NCBI GenBank assembly: GCA_941918925.1
Contig: OW799237.1
Location: 76,581,126-76,645,125 of the forward strand
Length of the DNA: 64,000 bases
Source of the DNA: Phyto melanocephala
Lineage: Eukaryota > Arthropoda > Insecta > Diptera > Rhinophoridae
Direction of reading: 5' to 3'
The position numbers were made by a program, and so were the translations under genes. The notes below the pieces were generated by a model, which saw nothing but the letters and a program-made list of their open reading frames with translations, did no database searches and had not been told where the DNA came from. How positions within the stretch are numbered: position 1 is the first letter of the stretch; each line of letters starts with the position of its first letter. Below, one piece after another: positions 33,553 through 44,742 of the stretch.

Positions 33553-36340
33553 TTATTTTCGTTTTCCTTTAGCCTTTTTTGACTTTGTGTTGTCATCATT
33601 TGATACTTTTGGTATATAAACACCATGGTTTGTTAGCTTAAGGTGTGAAAATAGTTTGTTTTTGGATTCGAATCTCGATTTACAAGTAGCACATGTATGT
33701 TGTGTTGCTTCTTGTATTAAATCACTACTAGATTCTAATACATTTGTTGGGAGAGATTGAAACTCATTGTTGGATTGAAAAGGTTGTGATTCTAGTATAA
33801 TTGGACTATTTTTGTTTGTTTTACTTTTATTTTTTGACTTTTTCGCTGGTTTTTTGCCTGTTGTGTTCCAATCTTTGACATCTTCATCGTTATTGCTCGT
33901 GATGTCAATTTTCGCGACAAGTTTTTCAATACTTTCATCATTCATATCATCGTCTAAATTTAATTGAATAGATTGCTTGATCTTTTTAGCATTCTTTTTA
34001 TTTTTTAATTTTTTGGGCTTATTTTTGGTGTTAAATACTTGAGAGGCTTCGTTTGTTTCTGAACTATCACTTTCCGTTTCCTTATTAGATATTTCTGCTA
34101 CAATTTCCTTTGTTTTCTCAGAGTTCTCAGTTTGTTGATGTAAATATTCCTCATCCTGCATTTTAACTTTAAGACTTTCGACATTTTCACGATGCTTTCT
34201 ACTCGTTTCGTGGTTTAAATAAGCCTTTACAGTTTTAAAATCTCTACTACAAGCCACACAATAGAAGTCATCAATATATGTTTCCTCTTGTAGTTCATTA
34301 ATTTCGTTTAAGTCTTCTTCACTTATTACTGAACTCTCATCTTCACAAAATTCATCGTCACTGCTGTATTGTTGTTCCAGTTGTTTAAGTTGCTCTTCAT
34401 AATCATCATTATTAACTATTTGACTATTTTGCTTCATATCCTCTAACTCTTGTTGACGGCGTCTTTTTTGTTCCAAACGATTTTTTTCTTGTTTCTCTCT
34501 ATTGAAAACAGCTTTTTCCTCCAACAACTTTTTATACGCCTGCACTCTTTTATCACGTTTACGTATAAAAGAAATTAAATTACGGACCTAAAATAGTAAG
34601 TTATTAAAATATTTTAGCAATATATTTAAAACAAATCAGGATCTTCAGTTGATCTTAAATTTTAGCAACAATTTTACTGTTGATCAGCTTGTTATTCATT
34701 TCCGACCTCGTAAAGTATGCAATTTTTTGGAAGCTTGTGAAAAGGTTACTCTAGTGAGCAATCTTTATCTGTTCGTGTGTTAGTTGAAATTATCTTTAAG
34801 AAGACCCTACATATTGCACAGATATGTATGTGATAAAATTCTTTTGGACATATTCAGAAATAATTCGCTATTAAAATCACACTCAATCGCCCCCTAACTT
34901 TCTGAGATGTGGTTTAGTATAATTTATAGCCACGTTTGTTACTATTTGTAGATATTATATGCCTCTAGGGCTATTTGTACCAAAATTGGACTTATCGCAA
35001 AATAAAATAGTTTGGAAAATATGTTTTTTTTTAAATATATCAAGATACTAATATATGTCTGGATACACTTAAGACACCAATTACAAGCCGTAAAAAATAA
35101 TAAATCGTTTTTAAACTAACTGAAATACCTATAAGCACTTAAAAATAACAATCGGTTTGAAACTAACTGAAATAAAAGCACCAATATACAATTAATCCGG
35201 GCTTTTTCAACCTCAACCGATAGAGTCCATATGGTTATCAAATAAAAGTGATTGACTAGCCAACATTTGGAAGAGAAAGATTTAGTTTGTTAGCATATTA
35301 TGGGTATAAGGGTGTTGTCAGGTCAAGAGAATGCAAAACTCTTCTTATATGACGTTGCCAGGATCGACCAATGGTATGTCCGCTTAAGTAAAGTGTGCGT
35401 AATGGAAGATTCCACTGTATTTCAATTGAAAAGTTTAATCTATCTATATCACAAACATAAACTTTCATAACGAATTTTTTAACTGAATAAAATTATTCTT
35501 TTTTATCGGAAATAGCGTAAAATTTAAGATGTACTGAAAATCTTAACTCAAGCTGTATATTATAACAGTTTAATTCTCTTTAGAAGTTTATAAATCAAAT
35601 TTCCATAGAAAATCTGTTTTATAAACCCTTTAATAATTTTTAAGAATAAGGCGGTAAATATATAAATCTCCATGGTAGAAATATATTTTTCTACCATGTA
35701 AATATCTATTTATACTGTACATGATAAGAAATACCTCTTCATTACGTTCTCGTTTGGCCTTCTGAACCAGCTTTTTCATGTCCTTTTCAATTTCTCTCAA
35801 TATTCTGCGATCCTTTATTTGCTTTATGTCATATGGACACAGCCACGTATACGTTCGCTTCGTACAATAAGCACTCCAATAAGCGTAGAAAGGACCTACT
35901 ACTTCCTCATAACTACTTTTAGAATCACCAAACCTTGGAATATTTTTCAATACCTCTTCATCTTCCATGAATTCTGCATCTTCGACTACGATTTTTTCAA
36001 ATACTTCTCGATATACAGTATAAAATCCCTTATCATCGTCTCCGTAACCCTTATAACAAGACACCGTGAAATATTGGAAGACATCCAAGCAATTATCTTC
36101 GTAATCAACATTTTTACCCCTTAAAATTTGCTCCCTATGCTTATCATACCAAGATCTTTCTTGGGCATCTGACAGAACTTCATATGCCTGTTGGATAAAT
36201 TGAAAACGTTCTTTGGCCTCATCCATGCAATCAGGATTTTTATCTGGGTGCCATTTTAGAGCCAACTTCCGATATGCAGTTTTGATGTCAGTTTCATTTG
36301 CATCACGACCAACACCAAGTTCTTCGTAATAGCACTTCAT
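33553..36340 (-). CDS. DNAJC21: DNAJC21 homologue (2 exons)
   Basis: Exons are 35735-36340 and 33553-34587, joined in phase 0 across a 1147-bp intron, giving 546 aa. A J-domain occupies residues 1-68, with HPD at 31-33. Exon 2 opens '[20 protein letters not shown]', the conserved block of this family. It then has a charged coiled coil, a U1-like C2H2 finger (C312, C315, H328, H334), a lysine-rich acidic linker, and a second finger near the C-terminus (C501, C504, H517, H523). This is the DNAJC21/yeast Jjj1 architecture. Jjj1 stimulates Hsp70 in late cytoplasmic maturation of the 60S ribosomal subunit. The exon-1 frame beyond 35735 is intron read-through. Confidence 0.93.
34690..35300 (+). repeat. 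Diverged family A/B debris in the DNAJC21 intron
   Basis: Recognisable blocks are 'TTCCGACCTCGTAAAGTATG', 'TGTTAGTTGAAATTATCTTT', 'ATCGCCCCCTAACTTTCTGA' and 'AAATAAAAGTGATTGACTAG'. The copy is old, and the terminal modules are lost. It accounts for most of the intron length. Confidence 0.6.
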
Positions 36341-36789
36341 TACGTCAATACTTCTCCTTTTTATTTGTTATTATGATTAAAAAAAATAAACTTAAATGCA
36401 AAAGCGCATTTAATAAGATTACTGCCAGGGTGTACTTAACAAGGTACTTGTATTAATCAGCTGATCGTTTTTGCTTCCTACTATCAATATCAAATTCTCG
36501 AAACAAACTTGGAAACAAATATGTTTTCATCCAAGGCGAATTTATACAGGTGAAATTATCAGCTCAGCTGATGGAGAAACGTTTTGTCCAAATTGGTTGA
36601 ATTTGACTTGACTTCCTGCAGGGCAGGAATTTGTGATTTTGGATTCGGTATTAAACAATTAACTTACTTGTACTTTTTTGGTCATTAATAATTTTTTTCC
36701 AAAAATTTATACATATACTTTTTTTAATCAAATTTTATTATATTTAATATGTAAAAACAACTTTTCCATCCCTGATATACGAATTGGCC

Positions 36790-37292
36790 CAAGGCGAATT
36801 CATACAGGTGAAATTATCAGCCCAGGGTATCAATTCTCGTTCTATGAAACTATGATGTGAAAAGTTTTGGTGTGTCATATCATATGGTGTCACCATACCC
36901 TTTGCTATACAAACATTTTTTCATTTCACAGTTTCACAGAACGAGAATTGAGCCCCAGCTGATTGTGAAACATTTTGTCAAAATTGGTTGAATTTGCCTT
37001 ATTAATGCAGGGAAGGGAAATGTGATTTTAAAATTTTGTATTAAACAATTAATTTACATGTACATTTTTGATAAAAAAAATGTGCTAAATTTATGTATAT
37101 TTGTAGCTTTTGCGTCATTAATAATGTGTTTCAAACAATTATATCCTTTTTTAATTAAATTTTATTATATTTAATATGTAAAAACACCTTTTCCATCCCT
37201 GATATACGAATTGGCCTTGACATAAAACATCACATGAAAAGTTGCTTTGTTGTATCAATTCGCCGTTGCATATACCTTATGGATATGCCTTG
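36790..37292 (+). mobile_element. CAAGGCGAATT element nested in the preceding copy
   Basis: It runs from 'CAAGGCGAATTCATACAGG' to 'CTTATGGATATGCCTTG'. Flanks are AATTGGCC (36782-36789) and AATTGACC (37293-37300), a 7/8 target duplication. It is itself interrupted by a 130-bp MITE. Confidence 0.87.
36826..36955 (+). mobile_element. 130-bp MITE with 3-bp duplication (GG..TCAATTCTCG ends)
   Basis: The ends 'GGTATCAATTCTCGTTCTAT' and the inverse of 'ACAGAACGAGAATTGAGCCC' form long inverted repeats. CAG is duplicated (36823-36825 and 36956-36958), splitting the host sequence 'ATCAGCCCAGCTGAT'. Confidence 0.87.
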
Positions 37293-37601
37293 AATTGACC
37301 TTAACATAAAAGATCTTCTCAAAAGTTGCTTTTATGTATCAATTCGCCGTTGCATATACCTTATAGATATGTATATATATATTTATTTTATTTTTAGTGG
37401 AGATATTAGGAAGGTTTTGTCGAAAAATAGCCTAAAATGAACTTTTAACTAATAAATTCTGAATTTTCTTCGATTTTGTTCGAGATTTTTTTTTTTTTTT
37501 GCAGATTATGAATAATGAATTATAAGAATGAAAAATTACGTTACAACATAATGACGTTTACCAACACTAAACGTTGCCAAGCTTGCTTTTCCTTCTTCTC
37601 A

Positions 37602-38000
37602 GGCCCCTTTCGAATTAGGCAATTATAATTGCGCAAGTATAATTTTAATTTTTATTTATTTTCTTTTGAACTTGTTTTTATGTTCACATTGAGCAACTTG
37701 GTTGCTCAATTTCTTCCGGTTTCTTCCAATTTCTCATCATTTTTAAATATTTGATTCACTTATAAACAAATAAAATTTTCACACACACAAAATTACACAA
37801 CACACCGAAGAAGAAATAAAAGACAATGTCAAAAACAAATAAATATTCCAAAACAAGAATGACAGCAGAAGCAGAATTGCCAAGTACAAGCAAGTCTGTA
37901 CTCAAGTCTCGGCAATTCTTTCCCCTTCAAACCGACCTTTTCTCACACACCAACAAACACAAGAATTGCGCAATTATAGTTGCCTAATGCGAAAGGGGCC
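37602..38000. mobile_element. 399-bp MITE with GGCCCCTTTCG ends, TCA duplication
   Basis: The left end 'GGCCCCTTTCGAATTAGGCA' and right end 'TGCCTAATGCGAAAGGGGCC' are inverted repeats extending about 33 bp, to TTGCGCAA. TCA flanks both sides (37599-37601, 38001-38003). It is non-coding. Confidence 0.87.
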
Positions 38001-38491
38001 TCACAGACCAAGGTATCAATTCTCGTTCTATGAAACTATGAAATGAAAAGTTTTTTTGTGTAATATCAAGGCGAATTCATACAGGTGAAATTATCAGCCC
38101 ACCTGATGGGGAGACTTTATGTCAAAGTTGGTTGAATTTGCCTTATTAATGCAGGGAAGGGAAATGTGAGTTTAATTTCTGTATCAAACAATTAACTTAC
38201 GTGTACTTTTTTGATAATAAATGTGCTAAATTTATGTATATTTGTTGCTTTTGCATCATTAATAATGTGTTTCAAACAATTATATCCTTTTTTTAATAAA
38301 ATTTTATTATATTTAATATGTAAAAACAACTTTGCCATCCCTGATATACGAATTGGCCTTGACATAAAACATCTCATGAAAAGTTGCAAGGCGAATTCAT
38401 ACAGTTGAAATTATCAGCCCAGCTGATGGGGAATGCTACAGTCAAACTACATGTATAAAATATTATTGTGTATTTTTTTATATGTGGCGTC

Positions 38492-39038
38492 CAAGGCATA
38501 TCCATAAGGTATATGCAAGGCATATTCATACAGGTATATGCAACGGCGAATTCGCTGTGATGTTCGCTGTCAGACGCCACATATAAAAAATACACAATAA
38601 TTTTTTATACATGGAGTTTGACTGTAGCATTCCTCATCAGCTGGGCTGATAATTTCACCTGTATGAATTCGCCTTGGGTATATGCAACGACGAATTGATA
38701 CAACAAAGCAACTTTTCATGGGATGTTTTATGTCAAGGCCAATTCGTATATCAGGGATGGAAAAGTTGTTTTTACATATTAAATATAATAAAATTTAATT
38801 AAAAACAGAATATAAATTTTTTAAACACATTATTAATGACGCAAAAGCAAAAAATATACATAAATTAAGCACATTTATTGTCAAAAAAGTACACTCAAGT
38901 TAATTGTTTAATACCGAAACCAAAATCACATTTCCTATCCCTGCATTAATAAATGAAATCAAAGCGAATTCAACCAATTTTGACAAAATGTTTCACAATC
39001 AGCTGGGCTGATAATTTCACCTGTATGAATTCGCCTTG
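38492..39038 (-). mobile_element. CAAGGC element, nest level 3a
   Basis: GTGGCGTC is duplicated exactly at 38484-38491 and 39039-39046. It is the long form in reverse orientation ('CAAGGCATATCCATAAGG' on the plus-strand left, 'CTGTATGAATTCGCCTTG' on the right). It is split by level 4. Confidence 0.88.
38516..38676 (-). mobile_element. CAAGGC MITE, nest level 4 (innermost)
   Basis: 161 bp with ends 'CAAGGCATATTCATACAGG' and 'CCTGTATGAATTCGCCTTG'. GGTATATG is duplicated exactly at 38508-38515 and 38677-38684. Short subfamily, uninterrupted. Confidence 0.9.
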
Positions 39039-39099
39039 GTGGCGTCTGACAGCGAACATCACAACGAATTCGCCGTTGCATATACCTGTATGAATATGC

Positions 39100-39260
39100 C
39101 AAGGCGAATTCACACAGGTGAAATTATCAGCCCAGCTGATGAGGAATGCTACAGTCAAACTCCATGTATAAAAAATTATTGTGTATTTTTTATATGTGGC
39201 GTGTGACAGCGAACATCACAGCGAATTCGCCGTTGCATATACCTGTATAAATATGCCTTG
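39100..39260 (+). mobile_element. CAAGGC MITE, nest level 3b
   Basis: 161 bp from 'CAAGGCGAATTCACACAGG' to 'CTGTATAAATATGCCTTG'. GAATATGC is duplicated exactly at 39092-39099 and 39261-39268, placing the insertion 4 bp inside the right end of the level 2 element. Confidence 0.9.
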
Positions 39261-39963
39261 GAATATGCCTTGAAAAGTTGCTTTGTTGTATCAATTCGCC
39301 GTTGCATATACCTTATGGATATGCCTTGTGTAATATCATATGGTACCACCATACCCTTTGCTATACAAAAACTTTTTCATTTCACAGTTTCACAGAACGA
39401 GAATTGAGCCCCAAGTCACAGACTATTAAAAGAATATGATAAAATACCTTTCAAACAAGCCCAGATTGAGAAATTAGAGCTATGGTCTCTTGAGCAAAAT
39501 TTCTCAGAATCACCTGTATATTACGTTTTTGCTACAAGCTTCATAAAAAAAATCGTTCCATACAATTTGACCCGACCTAATGCAAATCCTCTTTTTTTTA
39601 TACAAAAAATATCAATTCCTTCATGTTGCTTTTTTTAATAAAAGTAAACATTTCATTTAAGTAACTATTTAACACAGACTATTAACTATTTAACACAGAC
39701 TATTATCGTATTCTGTGCAATTTAATGAAGAAAATAAGAAAACTTTTCTTTAAGATTACCAAAACAATTTTTTTACCTGATTTACCCCCTTGGGTTTCAG
39801 GCAAAACAAATCCACAAAAGATGTAAGTTTCATATCTTTGCAAATAATGAATAAAACAGCATATTTTTCGCTTAAAACTGATAAAAACTTTGAAATATTT
39901 CATATTTGTTTCTCCTGTAAATTAAAAAAAAAAATTAAAACATCGCATTTGAATTTTTTTCAA

Positions 39964-40212
39964 GTATATATCGTTGGTCACAGGTGGAAAAGCCCTAACT
40001 CAAATAATTGTAACTTTAAAGGAAAGGCCAAAAACAATAGAAACTACATATATGTATTATCAGAATGTAATTTCTTTTGTAAAATTGCTTGCAAAACTGT
40101 TCGTTTTAATGCTATTGTATAGTATTTTTGTGTCAAGGTGTATTTTTGTAAAATGTATTGGAATCACTGAAAAAATCAATTTTGTAAAAAAATAAAAGTT
40201 AGAGCCTTCCCA
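39964..40212 (+). repeat. Dispersed repeat, paired with 190-425
   Basis: Shares 'ATATCGTTGGTCACAG', 'CTCAAATAATTGTAACTTTA' and the final 'GTATTGGAATCACTGAA' block with the copy at the start of the window. The overlapping frames (39790-40122, 39974-40195) have no recognisable product. 39415-39963 and 40213-40820 show nothing else. Confidence 0.7.
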
Positions 40213-40820
40213 CTTTTGACCATTGTATGAAATTTTTATTTGTTAGACATTAAACGTTTAAATTAAACTTAAAAAATCTATTGAATATAAAAATGTCATT
40301 TTAAATGACGTCAAAATCTAGTAGTTATTTTTATAAAACTTGTATATATGTACATACTCAATTAAATATATTTTAATTAGCCTTTAACCAATAATTTAAT
40401 AAATAAATACCGATTAATTTTCTGCTGTGATTTATATAAAGGAATAATTGCACTGTACTACACTTAAAAAGTACTTTTATTTTATACGTTACTATTTTTA
40501 TTGACATTTAACCATTTTATTTACCCACGTTAATTCAATAAATGAAAGTGAACAATGTAAATAATTCTGATTAATGACACGTAAAAATGCATGGTGAATT
40601 AAAAACTTGATGCATCACAAAGTTATTTTTCCTTAACAAAAATTTATATACATAAGTGCCTATAAAAACTTTAATCATTCTTATATTACTTAACATAATG
40701 TTGATTTAATTGACAATTGTCACATATTGATGTAATAAAGTTGTTAAATACCAGACATGGTATAGAACTGACATAAAATATGTGTAAATATATATAAGAA
40801 GATGAGTTCTCAACTAATTG

Positions 40821-41761
40821 TCAGTGACGCAATGGAGCTACTAGTCCTGTTGTATTATGATGTGAATGTTCAGCTATATAGAATACATAAACCAGAGGAA
40901 TAACAAAGCACAGCGCTAAAATTATAACAAATAAACAAATCCACGACATATCACAATCAGATCCAGACCAGTCCATTGCACGCAACGATGGTCCGCGTAT
41001 ACGATGTAATTGAGGCACATTCGTTGATTCATCCAGAATATCAGTTATAAGAGGCGCTGAAATGTCTTCGAAATCGTTTGGAGACTCACCTTTAAAAACA
41101 AAATTTAGAACATGTTTTAAATTACAAGAAATATAAAAAGTTTTGATTATTACCTTCATCCTTGAATACACTACCGAAATCAAATTTTGATTTTGAATTT
41201 AAAATAATATTATTTATGTCTGCTTCTCTTGCTAATGATGCTTTACTAGTAGATTGTGGTTGCAAACCAGATGAATTCACAGAAGCTACAAGTAATTTTT
41301 CAGTTAGCATGGTATTGGCGTCTTCGAGGGGATTACGTGCAATGCAATCAAGAGCACTATTATTGTTTCGATTTTCGTTGTCATCAGATGTTTGTATTGC
41401 CTTGGGGCTATTGTTTCCACTTTTATGTACTGTTGGTAAATTGTCCAACAGAACATTATGTATTGTAACTGGAATTTTAATAACTTTGCGAGCATGAATT
41501 TCATTCTCCTTATCGATTTTATTAAGTCTTTTTATATCTGCCACTGTACAATGAAAACGTAATGCTAAAGCTTGCAATGTATCACCAGTTTCAACTTTTG
41601 CCTCCATAGTATTTACGGATCGATGTATGTTATTAAAGCTGACATTTGATCGCGCTTTAACAATGTTCATCTGCAAAATTTCTTCAGTTTCGTTTGAGTC
41701 ATTAAACAGCAAATTATGATTTGAAGAAATTCGGTAATCATCTTCATGTTGATTTAAACGT
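40821..41761 (-). CDS. LYSMD3: LYSMD3/4-like LysM transmembrane protein, 5' end unresolved
   Basis: Exons are 41154-41761 and 40821-41089, joined in phase 1 over a 64-bp intron. A LysM domain is visible ('ETGDTLQALALRFHCTVADI', then 'KRLNKIDKENEIHARKVIKI'). The second exon has a single membrane segment ('WICLFVIILALCFVIPLVYV') followed by a short tail ending '..LVAPLRH'. This is the layout of LysM and putative peptidoglycan-binding domain-containing 3/4, type II membrane proteins of uncertain role. The frame beginning at 41772 starts with TTG. A TTTTAG acceptor at 41762 fits better and needs an upstream exon. A candidate donor lies near 41949, preceded by an open frame ('KFGDEGFLYIEIN') without an obvious ATG. 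Confidence 0.8.
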
Positions 41762-42200
41762 CTAAAATGCAAATTAAAGTTTATAATATTTATTTAATAA
41801 CAGCTTTCTCTTTAATATGTTTACTTTATTGTATTTTATTAAATAACATTCACGAATATAAAAGCCTTAAATAGCAAAAAAATACACAAACATAATAATG
41901 TTCTTTAATAAATTACAAATATATATAAATAAATAATATTTATTTACTTGTTAATTTCAATATAGAGAAAGCCTTCATCTCCAAATTTATAAATAACTAA
42001 ATAGTGAAATTCACAAAAAGTGCCAACAGTCGTATTGTCATTATTGTTTATTGTAAAAATTTTAAAACATTTAAAAATTTTGAAAAATTTGAAAATGTGA
42101 AATAGATTAGAAAAATAAAATAAATAAATAATAAAATTGTTGGTTGGGTTTTTGAGGAAGTTTTTTGTTTTATTTTTGAATTCTCATTTTCTTAATGATA
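41762..42200. other. 5' flank of the LysM gene
   Basis: It probably contains the missing first exon(s). 42136-42198 matches the interior of the long-inverted-repeat element of 30.6 kb. Confidence 0.45.
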
Positions 42201-43069
42201 ACACTGCTCAGCAGCAAAATCCTCCATTAAATAAAACTATGTGGACTATATGGATTTTGATGCGCTGAACTCAAATCCGTTGTCGGTTTTTTTCCATCAG
42301 ATCGGGATTTTTTTTTATGGGCGTGGCAAATTTTCCCCCCTAAATTAGTCAGGTACGGACACATATTTAATCCTAACTCGAGAACCAGTTATCCTTAAAA
42401 CACCAAAAAATGTGTAACACAATTGTATTTATTCCAGTGGAATACAATTTTTCTCTATCTCTTATCGTTTTGGAGTTATTTAGAAATTAATGGAGAAAAA
42501 GATTTTTTTTCGTGCAAAATTCGTAATATTTTTCAATTTAAAAATGGAATTAAAAAAAATATGAGGCAAATATTCAACATTTTAAACTCTTTTCTGAGAG
42601 CTACTTATCTTAAAAATAAAAATCCACATTTTTTAACCGATTTTTATGGTTTTTTTTTATTTCCAAGATAAGTAGCTCTCAGAAAAAAGTTTAAAATGTT
42701 GAATATTTGCCTTATATTTTTTTTAATTCCATTTTTAAATTGAAAAATATTACGAATTTTGCACGAAAAAATTTTTTTTCTTCATTAATTTCTAAATAAC
42801 TCCAAAAAGATAAATGCACTAAAATAAATGCAATTTTGTTACACATTTTTTCGTGTTTTATTTTTGAAAATCGGATGACTGGTTCTCGAGTTAGGATGAA
42901 ATAAGTCTCCGTACCTGACTAATTTAGGGGGGAAAATTTGCCACAAAAAAAAAATTCCGATCTGATGGAAAAAAACCGACAACGGATTTGAGTTCAACGC
43001 ATCAAAATCCATATAATCCATAGTTTTATTAAATGGGAAGACAAAAAATGATTTTTTGCAGAGCAGTGT
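42201..43069. mobile_element. 869-bp fold-back element (near-complete palindrome)
   Basis: The ends are 'ACACTGCTCAGCAGC' and the inverse 'TGCAGAGCAGTGT'. Almost the whole sequence is self-complementary around about 42640. Examples are 'AACTCAAATCCGTTGTCGG' with 'CCGACAACGGATTTGAGTT', and 'TTCTGAGAGCTACTTATCTT' with 'AAGATAAGTAGCTCTCAGAA'. The loop is about 40-50 nt at 42615-42665. No transposase is present. Flanking direct repeats are not clear. The frames 42423-42671 and 42839-43021 are by-products. Confidence 0.9.
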
Positions 43070-43613
43070 AATTAAACATTTTGAAATACTTATAAAAGAA
43101 CTTGCTACTTTTTTAAGGTTCCTTTTGTATTTTCAACGTTTATGAAGCTAGAATTTCAAATGATTCCAATGAGACTGAAAATGTTATTGGCGACCAAGAC
43201 TTTTTCGCATTTTTTTACTTTTTGTATTTTTACGTTTGTGAACAAAGATTATTAAAATTAGTGATTATTGACATTTTAAAACACTAAATGATACGGGCGA
43301 CAAAAAAATTTTTCTCATTTTCTCATTTTTTATGTATTTTTTTATATTTTATATACCTACATAGACAGTAGGAAATAATTCAGTTGACTTTAAAGATTAT
43401 AGTAAAGGACAAATGCTACTTTTTTTTTTAATTAATTTTTGTATTTTCTAAATTTATGAATCTAAAATTTTTAAACTAAATAGCATGGATCTTGATTGAG
43501 ATAGAAAATATATCTCCGATATATCGTTACTATTCTTTTTATTTTTCTAAATAAAATGAATCAGAAATACATATAGAAATTAATAAATTTAACGAAAAAA
43601 AAATTTGTAATTA
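43070..43613. other. Gene-free AT-rich stretch
   Basis: Contains degenerate repeats of 'TTTTTGTATTTT..ACGTTTGTGAA' type. No gene or element assigned. Confidence 0.4.
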
Positions 43614-44742
43614 AAACAAGTAAGAGTGCTATATTCGGCCGTGCCGAATCTTATATACCCTTTATAACGTGTAGTCATGCAATAACAATTGTTTGTATCG
43701 CCATTCATCTAATAAAATACGTACATACATATTAAAAACATACATATATAAAAACACCCCATTGTAAAATTATAAATTGAGTTTACGTATGTACATATGT
43801 TAAAAAAAAAAAAATAAAAAAATTAAAATAAATAAAAAAATAATAAAAATATCAATCTATATATATAAAAGTGAAACTCTGTGTGTGTGTGTGTTAGCTA
43901 TAGACTCCGAAACTGTAAAACCGATCGGACTCAAACTTTGGCAAGTTGTTGTACACATTCCAGGGAGTGTTTATGGGTGGCAAAAAGTGGGCGGGGCCAC
44001 GCCCATAAAAAATTAGCTATCATTTTTAGCTACTTGCACTTGACCGATTTTTCTGAAACTTTGCACACATATTGAGCTGTCATGACTATATAATTTTGTG
44101 ATTAGAAAAGTGGGCGGGGCCACGCCCATAAAAAAGTTATTATTTTGATGTACTTGCACTGGACCGATTTTTGTGAAACTTTGCACAGATATTGAGCTGT
44201 CATGACTTTACAGTTTCGTGAATTTTGCAATTGATATTTAATATAAATTCAGAATCCATTTTTATTCATTAAGGGGCGTAGCAACGCGCGCCGGGCTTTT
44301 CTAGTAATATATATAAAAAAAAAATTTTTGGCTCAGCTGCCACGTTTACTATACATAGTTAGTATATCACGTTTGTATATATGTATGTATGTATGTACAT
44401 ATGTATCTATGTTGCTGTTCTTTTTGTGAAAAAAACGAGGTGGTCATGGTTTTTTCCTCATATCTCGGTTGTTTATGTACCTATTTTTCTGATTTTCAAT
44501 ACCGATCTGCTCCTGAATATTTCCAATATACTTCACGCGGGTCCAGGCCATGTCGGGGGCTTCAAAAAATTGATTTCATCATACACACGAAGACACGATC
44601 AGACGGACAGAGCTTAATCGAAACCCCTATTCATAAGCTTTCAGAAAATATATTCTTTATGGGGTCGAAAATAAAAATTGTAGAAATTTCACATGGAATG
44701 ACAAAACTATATATACCCTTTTTCACTGTGTAAAGGGTATAA
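43614..44742 (-). repeat. Family A copy 5, split by a Helitron-like element
   Basis: The plus strand starts 'AAAACAAGTAAGAGTGCTAT', 'ATTCGGCCGTGCCGAATCTT' and ends 'GTGTAAAGGGTATAAAAA'. The A-rich tract at 43800-43850 is interrupted at 43855 by the Helitron-like insertion and resumes at 44305. Confidence 0.85.
43856..44304 (+). mobile_element. Helitron-like element, short copy
   Basis: It runs from 'TCTATATATATAAAAGTG' (preceded by A) to 'GCGCGCCGGGCTTTTCTAG' (followed by T), the classic Helitron boundaries. It has two GGGCGGGGCCACGCCC units instead of six. 449 bp, non-coding; the frame at 43881-44075 is repeat sequence. Confidence 0.78.

Larger units (their letters stand above)
36532..37372 (+). 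mobile_element. CAAGGCGAATT element, outer copy
   Basis: It starts 'CAAGGCGAATTTATACAGG'. It is interrupted after 'GATATACGAATTGGCC' (36789) by a second copy of the same family and resumes after 37292 with 'AATTGACCTTAACATAAAAG', 'CAATTCGCCGTTGCATATAC'. The right end has decayed into a TATATATA run instead of GCCTTG. Confidence 0.75.
38387..39272 (+). mobile_element. CAAGGC MITE, nest level 2
   Basis: AAAAGTTG is duplicated exactly at 38379-38386 and 39273-39280. This is the short subfamily, with 'AATGCTACAGTCAAACT' and 'GTGTATTTTTT..ATATGTGG' inside. It hosts two further insertions (38492-39038 and 39100-39260). Confidence 0.87.
38067..39328 (+). mobile_element. CAAGGC element, nest level 1
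   Basis: The ends are CAAGGCGAATTC and GGATATGCCTTG. TGTAATAT is duplicated exactly at 38059-38066 and 39329-39336. Its interior is the long form, also seen at 36790-37292. It is split by level 2. Confidence 0.88.
38012..39411 (+). mobile_element. Second 3-bp-TSD MITE, split by a nest of four insertion levels
   Basis: It has the same ends as 36826-36955. Left end 'GGTATCAATTCTCGTTCTAT' at 38012, right end '..GAACGAGAATTGAGCCC' at 39411, CAA duplicated at 38009-38011 and 39412-39414. Without the insertion 38067-39328 (and its 8-bp duplication) it would be about 130 bp. Confidence 0.87.

Noticed and set aside
35819..36124. 101-aa plus-strand frame
   Set aside because: Antisense shadow of DNAJC21 exon 1.
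39703..40195. Cluster of overlapping 66-110 aa frames
   Set aside because: No recognisable domains; the region is partly a dispersed repeat also found at 190-425.
41162..41497. 111-aa plus-strand frame
   Set aside because: Antisense shadow of the LysM gene.
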